Of a stretch of 64,000 nucleotides of DNA, positions 47,089 through 59,869 are shown one piece after another. Made by a program: the position numbers and the translations under genes. The notes beneath the pieces are model-generated. The model worked only from the letters and a program-made list of their open reading frames with translations. It did no database searches and was not told where the DNA came from. How positions within the stretch are numbered: the first letter of the stretch is position 1; each line of letters begins with the position of its first letter. Source of the DNA: Rhodeus uyekii (Eukaryota; Chordata; Actinopteri; Cypriniformes; Acheilognathidae); assembly GCA_037043235.1 (NCBI GenBank), contig JAWRVZ010000028.1, positions 2,351,001 through 2,415,000 on the forward strand. The letters are read 5' to 3'.

Positions 47089-48232
47089 CAGTGGTTCTTA
47101 ACCTTTTTGGAGGTACTGAACCCCATCAGTTTCATATGCGCATTCACCGAACCCCGGGGCCCATCGCACCCCCCGGGGGGAGGGGGGTGTCATTATAGTG
47201 ACTCTTTATACTCATATAGTCGTTATAATGACTCTTTATGATGAACCTACACATCAAAGAGCATACGCGAAATTTGCGTTAATATTATTACACTTAAACT
47301 TAATGAATAAATATAACGTTAATCTGATAGTTTTTTAAATCGTGCAAGTTTTGCATTTTTCATGCAACAAGAACAGCTGTCTTAGTTAAAGTCTGTGTAA
47401 TATATAAGATGCAATCTATAGTAAAATCAATTATAAATTATCAGCATATTTTGCACACTTTTCCATGCGCATAGGAAGGTATGGAAATGGAATAGAAGCA
47501 GGGCGGTTACCATATTTAGTGGATGCGCTTTGATGTGCAGGTTCATCATAAAGAGTCACTATAATACAATATTATACAACACTATAATACATCAGTCTAT
47601 AATTCCTCTGAAATAAAATACTATATACTATGGAATACAAGTAATACTTATATACTGATAATTTATCATGCATGTTCTTTAATTATATTCTTGATTAAAC
47701 ACTGACTTTAACAGCTGTTTTACAGAACGTGTCATGTTTGCTGTGATCTCGCATTTACACGCTTTGACCATGGAGAAGCACGAGAAATTATTATTTCGAG
47801 AAAGTTTCTCGTTATTTTGAGATGCTAAGTCAATATTTCGACTTAAATTATCTTTTTTTTCTCAACTGTGGCAGAAACAGGCTTCCATAAATATCTTTGC
47901 CTCAGCTCTAGATTGATAATCACAGGCGTCCAATCACAACTGAACTCTGGAGAAAAGGGAACTAACCAATGACATTTTATGTTACTATTAAATGAGCAAG
48001 CCCCATCCCGCGCGCGCGAGTTATTAAAATGAGCTCTCGGGTACCCGTATTTACGCGTGTAGCTCTGTTTTCCGCTCGCGAATGTAATTTAGCATGCGCA
48101 AACATCAGTTTTGCGCTCGTATATTAATGGCACGGTTTTGTCGTAATATTTGGGGACCACTGCTCCACCGAACCCCTAAGACTGACTCACCGAACCCCTG
48201 GGGTTCGATCGAACCCAGGTTAAGAACCACTG
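47089..48232. mobile_element. Full-length hAT-like non-autonomous transposon
   Basis: Perfect terminal inverted repeats CAGTGGTTCTTAACCT at both ends, flanked by the exact 8-bp duplication CTATAGAC (47081-47088 and 48233-48240). Near each end is a CACCGAACCCC-type subterminal repeat. It is 1144 bp long with no transposase frame. The interior contains a long imperfect palindrome (about 47195-47575) and a fragment of another MITE (about 47740-47900). It lies in the hs6st1 intron. Confidence 0.95.
47229..47570. other. Internal palindrome within the hAT element
   Basis: TGACTCTTTATGATGAACCT plus ACACATCAAAG (about 47230-47260) is complementary to CTTTGATGTGCAGGTTCATC plus ATAAAGAGTCA (about 47529-47560). 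The arms are about 31 bases with one mismatch and enclose some 270 bases. It could be a smaller foldback element that inserted into the hAT or was captured by it. Confidence 0.75.
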
Positions 48233-48276
48233 CTATAGACTAATGAGAGTTCTGCATGATTTACATTAATTATATT

Positions 48277-48330
48277 ACCATTCAAAAGTTTGGGATCAGT
48301 AATGATTTTAAATGTTTAAAACTAATGCAC
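48277..48330 (+). repeat. Left-end fragment of the ACCATTCAAAAGTTTGGG repeat
   Basis: ATTACCATTCAAAAGTTTGG then GATCAGTAATGATTTT matches the left terminus of the 16726-17138 element and is closer to an ancestral sequence than that copy. The body is missing. Confidence 0.65.
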
Positions 48331-48430
48331 AACAACACTTCATTTATTTAACCCTCTGGTATTGATACTTTGGGAATCACATTTCCGTTGAAATGTATCT
48401 TTTTTTTTTTTGTCAAATGAATATGATATA

Positions 48431-48524
48431 CAATAATACCTCCGTTTACGAGTTTAATCCGTTCCAGGCGAGCTCGTAACTCAAAATTCTCGTACACCAA
48501 AACAATTTTCCCCATAAGAATGCA

Positions 48525-48560
<36 letters not shown>

Positions 48561-49343
48561 CTCGATTCGTTCGACACAACCATAAATGCCCATTTTAAAA
48601 AAAAATTACCCTATTAATTACAGTTAAAATTATAACCATTAAGACCTCATAAATACTAATAAATAATTGACAATTAACCTCTCAAAGTACAATTTGACAA
48701 TTTACTGTAACGCGCACTATAGCTTTGAGTAGCGTCGCTGCTGGTTACGGGTGCTGCTGCTAAAAAAAATTACCCTATTAATTACAGTTAAAATTATAAC
48801 CATTAAGACCTCATATAAATACTAATAAATAAATTGAAAATTAACCTCTCAAAGTACAATTTGACAATTTACTGTAACGCGCACTATAGCTTTGAGTAGC
48901 GTCGCTGCTGGCGTGAAGGAGACGAGAGGAGGGTTTTACTGCTTAGAGGGAGAATTTCGTACCTTCTTTCTTACTCATCTTGAGGTCATTGTCTATATGC
49001 TGTACTGTACGTATATATTTCACTACGTGAACAATAGCGATCACAATTAATGTTAACAACACGAGGTAAAACTGCTGTAAATCACTTATAAAAGTATCAC
49101 TGTGGTGAATGATGCAACCAAACCGAGCGACGCTGAGAGAATGAACGAGTTAAGGCGTGATAAAGGGGTTGGAAATGCGTGACTGTTTTGTGAGAGGCTG
49201 TGTTTAGGATTTTTCCAGTAAAAATGCACACAAAGATGCTGAGCGTTAGGACTTTTCCACACAAAAATGCGCATGGGCGAGGGAATATTTTTCTCGCACA
49301 CCAACACAATGCTCGTACACCGATTTGCTTGTATAAGTCACTG
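48431..49343 (-). mobile_element. Tigger/pogo-like element (subfamily 1) with internal tandem duplication
   Basis: The left terminus CAATAATACCTCCGTTTACG follows TA. The right terminus has lost about 20 bases and ends GTCACTG before TA. Gene-order comparison shows it is the 4032-4664 family in reverse. An internal segment (from about 48606) is repeated in tandem with a period near 164 bases, including ACTGTAACGCGCACTATAGC and GAGTAGCGTCGCTGCTGG. A poly-A tract of about 30 (48528-48557) is included. Confidence 0.85.
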
Positions 49344-51806
49344 TACGTTTGTTCAATAATTTTTTTCTTTTGAGAGAATTTCATGGTACTAATACATATG
49401 CAATAAATAAGATCACATTCTATCTGGTTCTATCTGGTGGGAGAATGCAATAGTGTAACCAGTAGACTCTCCTAAATAAGGCTTATACATTTTCTAAAGT
49501 CGTTTTTAGACAAATACATGTTTTTATTAAGTCGTGGATATACATTTAGACAGGGTCTCGTTGTGTCTCCATAAGAGCAGGGGCAACATTCTGGCTAGAT
49601 TGCAGAGGTGAGCAGTAGTTTCACCCGTAACGGCATCAAACCTGTTAAAGTACGGGTAGAGTAGTGGATTTCTCTGACTATCTAAGGCACCACAACTGCT
49701 TTCACCAGAAAGAATGTAAATTCCTCCGTATTCCTAGTGCTCGCTGTCACACGGTAGCTGTAACAGCTGAGGGAGCGTGACTAACAAGAGAGCGGCGATT
49801 CTTTCGTCTGGGGATGTGGGAGGAAGAGACACAGATAAAGATGGCAGTGTGCGGCGTGAGAGAGAGAGAGGGGAAGAAAGCAGAAAAAGGATGAGGAGAG
49901 AGGTATAAAGAACTATCTTTTATGAATAAATGTGAGCAGAGCCACAAATAGATGAGGAACCGCAAGAAGAACCACAAATAAAACAGACAACATCTTGGAA
50001 ACGTGGTAAATAAGTCAGTAAGGATGTGTCAACCCCCTGTAGGTCCTAGCTGGGGTCTCGTAAAGCAGCTATCTTAAACACGCACAGGTGTTTCTCTTCA
50101 GAGTGGGTGATAAATTACATGTTGAGATGCTAGCAAGCGGAAAGACTCCTGGAAGATCTGCCAAAAGTGTAAGGACAGATCAAGCACTAAACCAACAACA
50201 CAGAAGGAACCCTGCATGACCTCCTGGGTGTCATTAAAAAGCTGTCATGATGTGAATTGTGACGGGTATCATGGGGCATCAGTAGTCTGAAGACTACGTG
50301 AGCGGGTAGAAGCAGAGCTATGGTTTCATCTGGAACAAGGTATAGCTTTTTTTTTTTAAGTCAGAACATCTGTTTTCCCGCAATCTATAATGAGCATCAC
50401 ACGCAACAATTTACAACATTCTAACAAATAAGGCGTTACTGATTATTAGGAATCAGAATTGAATTTGTGAAATTTGTGAAAACGATAAATGTGAGCTGAT
50501 CAAACATATGCTGTGTAATTAAAAACCACCATGCATTAAGGAAAATATATTGAAGATTGCAGTTGAACTGAAGATAAAAGAGAGAGTTCTGCCGGGCAGC
50601 AGCGATACAGTCGAGAAAGATGGAGGAGAGACTTTAATAAAGCTAGAGCTTACTGTTGCGTTCAGTTCTTCATGTTTATGTATGACTGAAGATTCAGGAG
50701 GGACCAAGTCAAGACCGCAGACTAGAGAGGGAATAATGCAGGATTTCATAAATCCTTCTCATAATATGATGCCCTCCTGAGAGAGCCTAGGATGACCTGG
50801 CCTTTAACATCTAACCCTGAATATTTACTTCTCGCTGATGTGCTATGAGGATTGATTTTTTCAGGTTTTTAAATGATATTTTTGAAGTGATAACCAAACA
50901 AAACTAGAATAGGAAAACAGAAAAAGAAAAAAGTAATTCAATAAAAAAAATCCTATCAGTTTTTAAGAAAACTGTTACATTTTATAATATCAGCAACACA
51001 CTACTACTATTATTACTCCTACCACTACTACTACTAATAATAATTATATAAATAATATGAATAAAACTAATATCTACTATCAACAACAGCAAGTAATTAA
51101 TTTTAATGTGTCAATCATTCAATGCATCACCCATATGTGATCAAAATTGGATGAAACCACCATATGCCTTAAAAAAAAAATGGTAGCGTGAGAGAAAGAC
51201 GAATCAGACCACCACCCACGTATGACTCTAAATACACAATAAAAGAGCTCTCCACCGGGAACTCTACGGTTCTGATCCAATTAGAAGCAGGAATGTGAGC
51301 AATGTTTATAGCAAAGCGACCCCTAACAGCCTGAGGGGAAGATTCCTCCGTTTCACCTTCACCAACTTCTCACGGACACACACTACAATTACAACACAAT
51401 CACTTCAAACCTGGGTATTTAATGCATGCAGACCGGACTAAAAATGAACTTGTTTTATTACCAGCTCTGCTTTCCTTGTATGTTTTGTTTAGTACTAATC
51501 TCATTTCTTTCGTCCATTAATTTATTTAGAACAAAGGTCTGTTTTAGTGTTGGATTCCTAGGTTAACAAGTTTATGGATTAAACAGAGTATCTCTGGAAG
51601 ATGAGGACGGAATGTGTTTAACCCCAGGCATGTTTAGACCACTAGTCTTACTGACAGACAAAGAGATCTTAGAGAAAAAGAGAGCAAGACAGAGAGGCTG
51701 GAAAGTGAAAGACACAAGACCTTTGTTCAAGTCTATTTCTCTGAAACGATCCCTCTCACTTTTAGTTTGAGTGTGCTTTCATTGCATGCTAAATTAAATC
51801 GTAACA

Positions 51807-51910
51807 ATTTAGTTGTCACTATGAACTAGTTGCTTATTAGCATGCATATTAATAGGGTATTGGCTGTTTATTGGTACTTACAAATCACATATTAATGCCA
51901 ATATTGTTAA
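51807..51910 (+). repeat. Short dispersed repeat fragment
   Basis: GTTGCTTATTAGCATGCATA and TTAATAGGGTATTGGCTGTT occur in an abundant cyprinid repeat. Only about 100 bases are present. Confidence 0.45.
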
Positions 51911-53096
51911 CAGTGACAACTGAACTAAAGTGACCAAAATGGGACAAAAATACATAACACACAAACAAATATTAAACATGTAAATCATTTAAAAATAAAG
52001 AAAAAGCAACAGTAAATTTGGCTCATAGACAAAAAAGAAAAAAAAAAAAAGTAATATATTCGTAAAAAAATTAGAAAGCAATAGCAAATTTTGTATTAAT
52101 ACAAGTAGAAATATAAAGAATGCTAAATAATAAAAGCAAGAATAATTATGGGTTATAGTTAAAAACAATACAAATACATTGATAACTAAAAAATAGAAAA
52201 AGGATCAACACAAGTTGTCTGTGCTCTGACGTTGACAGGTAAAGACAGTCATCTCTCTCCTTAAATCGCCCCAGCTGAAGCGTTCTTTCTGCAGTCTCAT
52301 TCTAATCTTCCCAGCTGAACTGTTTTTGAGCTCCTGTCTTTGGCGTCTCAAACCAACTCCTGCCTTCATCCTATTGGCCTTCTAATTAGGTTGCTATGGC
52401 GACACAGACAGGTGTATTCAGTCACTGGCATCCAGCTTTTTTTTTTTGAACTACTGAGGCGCGAAGCAGATGCCGTTCCTCTCTCTCTGCTCCTCATCAC
52501 CCTTCTCTCCCCCCTCCTCTCCTCTCCTCTTTTTCAGGCTGTTTGGAAGGAGGCCAGGGGCTTTTCCCCTTTTTTCCTGCCTAACACATATCACCGCTAC
52601 TATTGCACATCTAATTAATTACAGAGCTTTATTGTCCCACGTACAACAATTTATTCTGGAATACATGCATTGTTTTTATAGCCATGCATTGACCAATATG
52701 CATTGTGTTCAGAATGCACTGTATGCTGCTACTTTTATCTGTTTTACATTTCAACCATCAATAGTTAACATGGGAGAAATGCAAGAGATTAATACGTTTG
52801 TACACTAAATAAGACATTCTTTGTTCATTTGCAGAATAATGTGCAAAGACAACAATCACACAAGGAAGACATGACGCACACTCACACAGTTTGATGTTAA
52901 TAAGTGTTTTTGACCTCCCCGGGATGCTTGTCACACATCAGATACTCCTGGATAATTGCAGAGCCTATTTTCTCTCTATTCAATGAAGATCGTGCTAATG
53001 GAGACATTTGTGAATTCTATCAGCACACAGTCATTTTAAAGCACAAAGAGCATCTTTATCATGGTGATGCTGAGAGAAACCAGCATAAACGATAAT

Positions 53097-53117
53097 GGGG
53101 GGGGGGGGGGGGGGGGG
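53097..53117 (+). repeat. Poly-G run (G21)
   Basis: Twenty-one consecutive G. Similar runs are at 19983-20003 (G21), 63124-63145 (G22), and as C17 at 29674-29690. Confidence 0.9.
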
Positions 53118-53371
53118 AGGCTCAAATAAAACATTGGCCTTGCTATAACGCATTGAGGGTCCTTGGTATGAGGTCAGACAGGGACCTTCATATGCCTGTA
53201 GGTTGATAAAAGCAGACGGGCCTTGGAGACCCTTCAGGGCCAGTTGTCGATCTCCCATACTTGAAATAACACACACACACACACACCAAGCTACTACTCC
53301 TGACAAGATTACAAGCGGTGTATATTTTAACTAAAAATGAATACATTCTCCTCAATGTATAATGTCATCAA

Positions 53372-53805
53372 TGGAAGAAAGAAAAGACAGAAAGAACAAA
53401 GGATACATGTAAAGAAAGAAAAGGGTTGATAAGGAAGAAAAAAGAAAAAGCAGGATGAAGAAAAAAGAAAAAGCAGGATAGAGAAAAGGACAAAACAAAA
53501 GGTAGGGGAAAAAAGCAAGGAATGTAAGAATAGGAAGAGGAAAACGAAAACGAAAAAGTTTCAAAAGCACTAAAGGAAAATAAATAAAGACGAATACAAT
53601 AAGAAAGAATTCAAAACTTAAACAGGACGAGAATGAAAAAGAATGCAAAAGAACAAAAGAAGGAGGAAATTAAAGGGAGGAAAAAAGAAAACAATGAATA
53701 GAGGAATTATAGGAGGGAGAAAGAAACAAAGAAAGAAATAAAGAAAGAACAAGACAAACAAAAGCCAAAAGGGGAGGAGAGGAAACAAGAAAGGAACATG
53801 ATAGT
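53372..53805 (+). repeat. Polypurine (A/G-rich) tract, about 430 bp
   Basis: Nearly all purine on the plus strand, with GAAGAAAAAAGAAAAAGCAG repeated in tandem (about 53433-53480). On the minus strand it yields a spurious Phe/Leu/Ser-rich frame (53352-53648). Confidence 0.85.
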
Positions 53806-55174
53806 GTGTGATTTAAAAATAAATCTTGATTCAGTTATTTTCAACAAATCAGTCAAAACGTAAGAGTGGCCGGCCCTTGACTAACTGCTAGTTGGACGTA
53901 AGACTCAAGACACCGTCTTAACATAAATTGCAAGGTTGGAAATAAAAAGAGAGAAAAAAGGTAATAAAAACAATTTAGTCTTCTTCACTGCTACCGCAAA
54001 CCAGGTTATTACCCACAGAGAGAGTCACTGTGGTGTTAAGACTGATGATCAGCAAATGAACTTGATTTCTGCATCTGCTAACTCTAGCAGAACAAATGCC
54101 CATTATCGCAGATTAATCAGCCCACTGATCCGCCGCGCTGACCAACGCGCGCTTGATCTGCCGAGGGACGGATCTAGACAGGCACGGTTCTCATTGATCA
54201 ATATGGATCTGACTGCAGGGGTCAGGGTGACACATGGTGCTTAGAATGGCAACATCTTCACCTGGTCTGCAAACATGGTTCCCGTCTAATAATGCTTTTC
54301 TCCAGCAAAAACAACAACAACAAGTATTTTATCTAAATAGTCCAACTAAAACACTTTGGTAGCTGTTGAGAGTGCTTTATACAGCTTATTATTTGTCACA
54401 GAGATCGAGCTAATCCAGAATACATATTTACTCCTGTGATGAGGTTACACTATTCCTGTTACATAAATGGGTTTAGAGTGTTTTAGAGGGAATTGTACAT
54501 CAGAAGTACTTCTGGAAAATCATATTTTAACTTAGATGTTGTTTTCTCAGAACTTTCTAATGGCTTTTCCTATGGCAAACGGTAAATAAAAAAAAAAACG
54601 CATTGCATGTTTTGATTGCAAATGTAGTTACGTGATTCACAAAACAAAACGTTCTTTTGAGTCAGTTGAATTTATCAGGCAAGAATTAATTTGCAAAAAA
54701 GACTGAATCGCTGGAATGGCTCTTGAAATAATTCACTGAATTAGTTGTATATTCTAAAATAAACTGTAGTGCTCCACCTTCCACCATTCAACTAGGATTT
54801 AAACTCAAGTGGATTTTATTTTATAAAATACATTCAGCTTTCTGACAAAAGAGTGACTCCCTCTTTAATGCAGACATCAGAGAAGCTTTTGGTTCTGCTT
54901 TTCATCAGTGTTAATCATTTCAAACATTTTCAAGAAATCAGTACCAGTATAATCTAATACCTGAGATACCAGATCCTGGAGTGAGTGTGTGAGACTGGAG
55001 TCACCAGTGACCAGACAACACCTTCACCTCAGTTCAATTTGTGTTCCAGTGAATCTCGTCACTCTTCTCCTTCCCAGAATCCCTCCATTATCTACCTTTT
55101 CTCCCCCAAAACGCTGATGGTTCTAGTACTTGGGAGATCTGCCGATCCACTTTTTCACAGATGTGAGAGCGACT

Positions 55175-55285
55175 ACAATGATAATTATGTAACTTTTAAC
55201 AGATTAATAAATGTGTTGCTCACTGTTAGCGCATGTTACTTTATTCATTATCTAATGTTAACAAATGAGACCTTATTGTAAAGTG
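55175..55285 (-). repeat. MITE end fragment (TTATTGTAAAGTG type)
   Basis: The right end GAGACCTTATTGTAAAGTGT is preceded by ATCTAATGTTAACAAATG. This is one end of an abundant cyprinid MITE whose opposite-orientation relative is at 57815-58016. Confidence 0.6.
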
Positions 55286-55348
55286 TTACCCCTACTTCTA
55301 TTATACAGTGGAGATATGACCATAATCATAACTGAGTTTAAATCCTGA

Positions 55349-55503
55349 GCTTTCCTGTAGCTCAACTAGTAGAGCATTGGTGTTTGCAACACCAAGGTCA
55401 TGGGTTCGATCCCAGGGAAAGCAAGAACTGATTCAATGTGTTTCTTGAATGCAGTGTAAGTTGTTTTGGATAAAAATGTCTGCCAAATGCATAAATGTAA
55501 AAG
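55349..55503 (+). repeat. tRNA-derived SINE (plus orientation)
   Basis: The tRNA-like head (55349-55422) has an A-box region TAGCTCAACTAGTAGAGCA, a perfect anticodon-type stem TGGTG/CACCA with loop TTTGCAA, and a B-box GGTTCGATCCC. The body continues AAGAACTGATTCAATGTG and the tail TTTTGGATAAAAATGTCTGC, then CAAATGCATAAATGTAA. It lies directly against the truncated left end of a Tigger-like element. Confidence 0.85.
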
Positions 55504-55508
55504 TAATT

Positions 55509-56505
55509 GTAATCCATTCGACGTCGGGAGCTCGTAACTCGAGTTGCTCGTATTGCAAATCATTGTTTCCCATAAGAAATAACAGAATTTTTTTTAATCT
55601 GTTTCGGCCCTCAAAAAAACGCCTTTTAATCTTAGTGCTAATAACAATGGAAAAAACATTTTTAATTGCTATAGAGAAAAACACAAAAGTATAGTATATA
55701 AGGATTCCTGTGATATAAAATAAAATGTGCTTTTAATTATGAGTTCTTACCTTCGAGAAAGACGATATAGTCATGTGTGTGGCGAGTGCTGCCGTGTTAG
55801 TTCGCGCAGCAGTTCAGAGAATCTAATCTGTCTGATTTACAACACGTAAATTCAGTCACTTCTCCCGAAATACATGACAGCAAGTGTTCGGTGAAGTGGG
55901 AGAAGAATTGAGTGAACTTTATAGTTACCTATGCAATGTGTATCTGATATGAATAAAACAACTAGTCAATTTACAATTGAACAGACGGTTATTCCACTTT
56001 TATAGACATCAGTGTGTATTTTTCAAACCATAAATGCATTGTTTTGAGAGTACTTATGAGTATTTAAACATCTGAAAACTATAATAAAAGATACTTGGTT
56101 GAAAACACTGAATAGTTTATATATGACCAGCTCTGAGCAAATCCGTCTCTGGATCAGCGCCAGGCAACGTGCACGTGATCAGTGGTTAAATGTAAGATTA
56201 AAACGTCATTTGAAATATTGGAGGTGATTGGAGGCAAATCCATGGCAAAAAGAAACGAGTGCAAAACTGATGTTTGCGCGAGCGGAAAACAGATCTACAT
56301 GTGGAAAAAAACGGAGCCTGCAAGCTCATTTAAATCCCTTGGACGCATTAAATATTTTTGGCCCCACCACTAGCATCGACGTCTGTAAGCGTGCTCCAGA
56401 CGTCTCAAAGATGAACTCGCATCTCAAAGAAAAAAAAATTTGCTCGAAGGCTTGCTCGTATCTCGGAATCATATGTCGGGACACTCGTATCTCAAGGTAT
56501 TACTG
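55509..56505. mobile_element. Tigger/pogo-like element, left end degraded
   Basis: The right terminus CGTATCTCAAGGTATTACTG is followed by TA, with GGCTTGCTCGTATCTCGGAA inside it. The left side carries GAGCTCGTAACTCGAGTTGC and TTTCCCATAAGAAATAACAG, common to the family. No transposase remains. A 135-codon frame (56228-56635) straddles the right end and is not meaningful. Confidence 0.75.
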
Positions 56506-57814
56506 TATATTTATATATTTAAGTCAGTCAATCGGAGTTGTTTTGGAACCTTTATTATGCGAGCGCATTAAAAGACACTCCATATCCACTAAGAGCAGTA
56601 GGTTTTGGGGCCGGAGAGATAGTGGACTCAATTAACAACATAATCTGATTTCATCTGCATCACTTCACCATACACACTAGATAGGTGCCTCACTTCCACC
56701 TGTGTGAGTACGAGTGCAGCATGCAATCTCTCCAGCTTTCACCCAGACAGTTGTTCAGTACCAAGGACAGCGGTCCAACGCATGTAAATGTCTTGAAAGT
56801 GGGGAACAGAATTTCGGCACTCTTAGCGGGCCACAGTGAGACACGACCGCAGCCACTCAGCGAAGATAAGACATATCGTCAAAGCACTCAAGAAACCTCA
56901 CAGACATGCACCAATAGACTGACACACAGTATGGGTAGGCACCATGCAAACAGTCTATGCCTCAGCGGGTTTGATAGCCAGTCGGGTTTTCAAGAGAAGT
57001 GACAGGTGACACAAGGCCTGCTCAGCATTTTCTTCCAATCACAACACCTTGGAGAAGCAAGTGACATGTGAAGTGTGTTTTGTCCTCTTTGTGATCCATC
57101 AAAACAGCCAGTGGGCTTTAAAGTGAAGCTGAAATCACGACACGCAGCTCTTTGTTGGTTACAGTTGATACAACAAAAGTGTCAAACAGGAGAAGGCCAC
57201 TGTCTCTTTGTCTTTTTTTTTTTTTTAATAACATGGCCGTACTGTTTATACATCCATGGCACGATTTGAAAAATAAACAATATAATTTCTCACATAGACA
57301 GCTTCGCCGTTACGCAATATATAAAACATCATACCGTGATTGAAGATTTAGGTCATGCCACCCACCCTGTAATCAGAAGGTTTGGTGGAAAATACTAAAT
57401 ATAAACCAAATTTACTAGTATTTACACAATAAAGAATAAACAAGCTCTGCTGATTTCATATGAATGATTACAGATAAACAACAAAAAGCCAAAACATAAT
57501 GAAGCCAAAGATGGCAGATATATCGCACAGCTAATGACTCATCTCCATGAAATAAAAGAGTAATGATACTATTAAAACTGAGTCATAATTTCAGCAAGAG
57601 CTCTTGGCATCACACAATAAAAGGTAATCAAATTATATTCTCATTGGCTCAGCAGTAGAGAAGAGCACACCACAAGAGCACAAAAAGCATCTCTTTAACG
57701 GATAATAAACAGAAATGTGTTGGCGTTTATCACCTTTTCCGACAATTAAACAAGCCCTAGTGTTAGAACCACTTGCTTCTAGAATAAAAAGAAAGTTTGA
57801 TATTAGGAAATCAG

Positions 57815-58016
57815 TCGGACTTTACAATAAGGTTTCATTTATTACCATTAGTTAACATGAACAAACAACAGTTCTGCAGCATTTCTTAATTTTCGCTACA
57901 TGCAAATTTAAACATTTACTAATACATGCAATTGTTGTATCTGTTAACATTAGTTAAATGTACTGTGAACTAACATGAAAAAGATTTAACTCACATTAAC
58001 AAAGATTAAGAAATTT
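57815..58016 (+). repeat. MITE fragment (CTTTACAATAAGGTTTCATT type)
   Basis: It begins ACTTTACAATAAGGTTTCAT and contains repeated GTTAACATGAAC/GTTAACATTAG blocks, as in a highly abundant cyprinid MITE. Confidence 0.6.
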
Positions 58017-58044
58017 AAACTGATCTACTGATCAAATGTAGAGC

Positions 58045-58861
58045 TTAAAGGGATAGTTCACCCAAAAAAAAAAAAAATACAGTGGTACCTCGAGATACGA
58101 AATTAATCCGTTCCGAGGTAGTCTTCGTATAATGAGTTTTTTGCATCTTGGAACACATTTTACATGTAAAATGGCTAATCCGTTCCAATCCCTCCAAAAA
58201 CACCCCATTAAATTTCATAATAAAGCTAAATTGACCTATAAACAATGAAATAACGTAAAATGTCGAAGCTTACCTTTCGAGTGAGGCTATCTCCGAAAGT
58301 GGCGGCAGAGGAGGAGGAGGAGGATCGCTAACGAATTTATGTTACTAAATGAAATCGTTGGAGCGAACGAATGACGATTGCGTACGGTAACGTTTCGGGT
58401 GCGGAGTGGCTGAGCTAAAGCACTGCTGTTAAATTAGAGAGAAGGATCTCATGGCTTGGCTAGCATAAGGAACCAATGGGAGAGCAGGATGGTGACGAGT
58501 CTACTATAAGATGGCGGCGTGCGGCGCGAGTTTCAAAATTGTTATGGGGCGAATCTCGGACTTTCAGAAACCTTTCGTATCTTGAAAACTGTACGTATGT
58601 AGAGCAGTAAAATTGTTCGTCTTTGCTTTCGTAACTTGTTTTTTTCGTAAGTTGAGCCTTTCGTATCTTGAGGTACTACTGTATTGATGGTAGCCATTGA
58701 CTTTGAAAAAAATTATAATAATCCTATGGAAGTCAATGGCTACCATCAACTGTTTGATTACCAACATTCTTTAAAATATCTTCCTTTGTGTTGAACAGAA
58801 GAAACTTGGAACAACATGAGGGTAAATGATAGCATTTTTATTGAGTGAACTATCCCTTTAA
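58045..58861. mobile_element. Palindromic MITE interrupted by a Tigger-like element
   Basis: The left end TTAAAGGGATAGTTCACCC and the right end, inverted, TTAAAGGGATAGTTCACTC are nearly identical. The right arm carries CTATGGAAGTCAATGGCTAC and CAACATGAGGGTAAATGAT. Removing the inner element leaves about 215 bp. It resembles the Angel-type foldback MITEs described in zebrafish, an assignment I make from memory of the terminus only. Confidence 0.85.
58080..58681. mobile_element. Tigger/pogo-like element nested in the MITE
   Basis: The termini CAGTGGTACCTCGAGATACG and (inverted) CAGTAGTACCTCAAGATACG are flanked by TA (58078-58079 and 58682-58683). It is 602 bp long. Subterminal CGTAACTTG/TCGTAAGTTGAG repeats are visible. 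No coding frame is left. It inserted after the MITE. Confidence 0.92.
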
Positions 58862-59869
58862 GAGACTACATTCAAAACGGTAAAGTCAAAAGTTATCAGC
58901 AAATCAACTAAATGGCAATCAGACGGTTAAAATGTTTATCTGCTGTTTGAGTTCTCTATTTCTGCTCCTGACAAAGGTCATAAGAAATCTAGTGCTAGAC
59001 ACTCATGCATATAAATGTATACAGTGATGATTCATGATGATCACAGGTTTGAGTGCTAACAACTGTGAATCTGAGCCTTGTTCCAAATATATAAATCAAT
59101 ATAATTACCCCTAACCAACCAAAAACAAAAATCTTAGCCCAAGACAGAACACCCACAGACCATCCACACTCCGATGTTTGACATTCTTCACACACTGCAC
59201 ACAAAAATGGCAAGTGCTGGCTGAAAAACTGCAGTGCCGTTTTCAGTGGATGGCCTGACGCAGCTTCTAAAGTCAACACACATCTATGCATTTTTGCTAT
59301 TTTTTGTTGTTTGGTGCAATAACCACATTTTACAGCATTTTTTATTTAGATTATTTAATTTATTCAATTTAATGTTAAAAATGTAGCACTAGCAGGGATG
59401 GGCACTTTTCAAAAATATTGTATTAGAATATTTTGGGCTTATTGAAAATGAATAGGTAAAAAAACGCATTTTTATCATATCTGAACAAAGTTATGATTAG
59501 GCAATATTCACAACAAGCTTACATTACATCATGAAGTTTTCTTTTAGATGAAAACAAAAGTGTATAAACAACAAATTATATATACAGAACAAAAGCAAGA
59601 ATTATATATACAGGGGGAAAAAAGCAGACTGCACCAATTAACATACAGAATGTATGTTTACATTGTTTCACATGCTGATGTTGAGAAAATTAATTTCCAC
59701 ATGCTTGGGAGATAATAAGGCCAGATAGAGTCAGATGAAGACATTCTGTTATCAATCTTGTTTATTCACTGAATTTATGACTAGCAAAGCACCATGTAGC
59801 AAAAATTTGAATATTATTTTTATTTATTTTCAAAGAGTTATTAAAGATTGAATATTCGACTTCATACAC

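Noticed and set aside
50519..50780. Overlapping 76-codon frames on both strands
   Set aside because: No family resemblance; could be conserved non-coding sequence, which cannot be tested here.
53031..53306. 91-codon minus frame with a poly-Pro segment
   Set aside because: The Pro run is the G21 homopolymer and the Cys-Val part is a CA repeat; no gene.
55349..55422. Functional tRNA gene (anticodon loop TTTGCAA)
   Set aside because: The anticodon arm and boxes are good, but a SINE body and tail follow directly and the same head recurs at 12588-12720; it is a retroposon.
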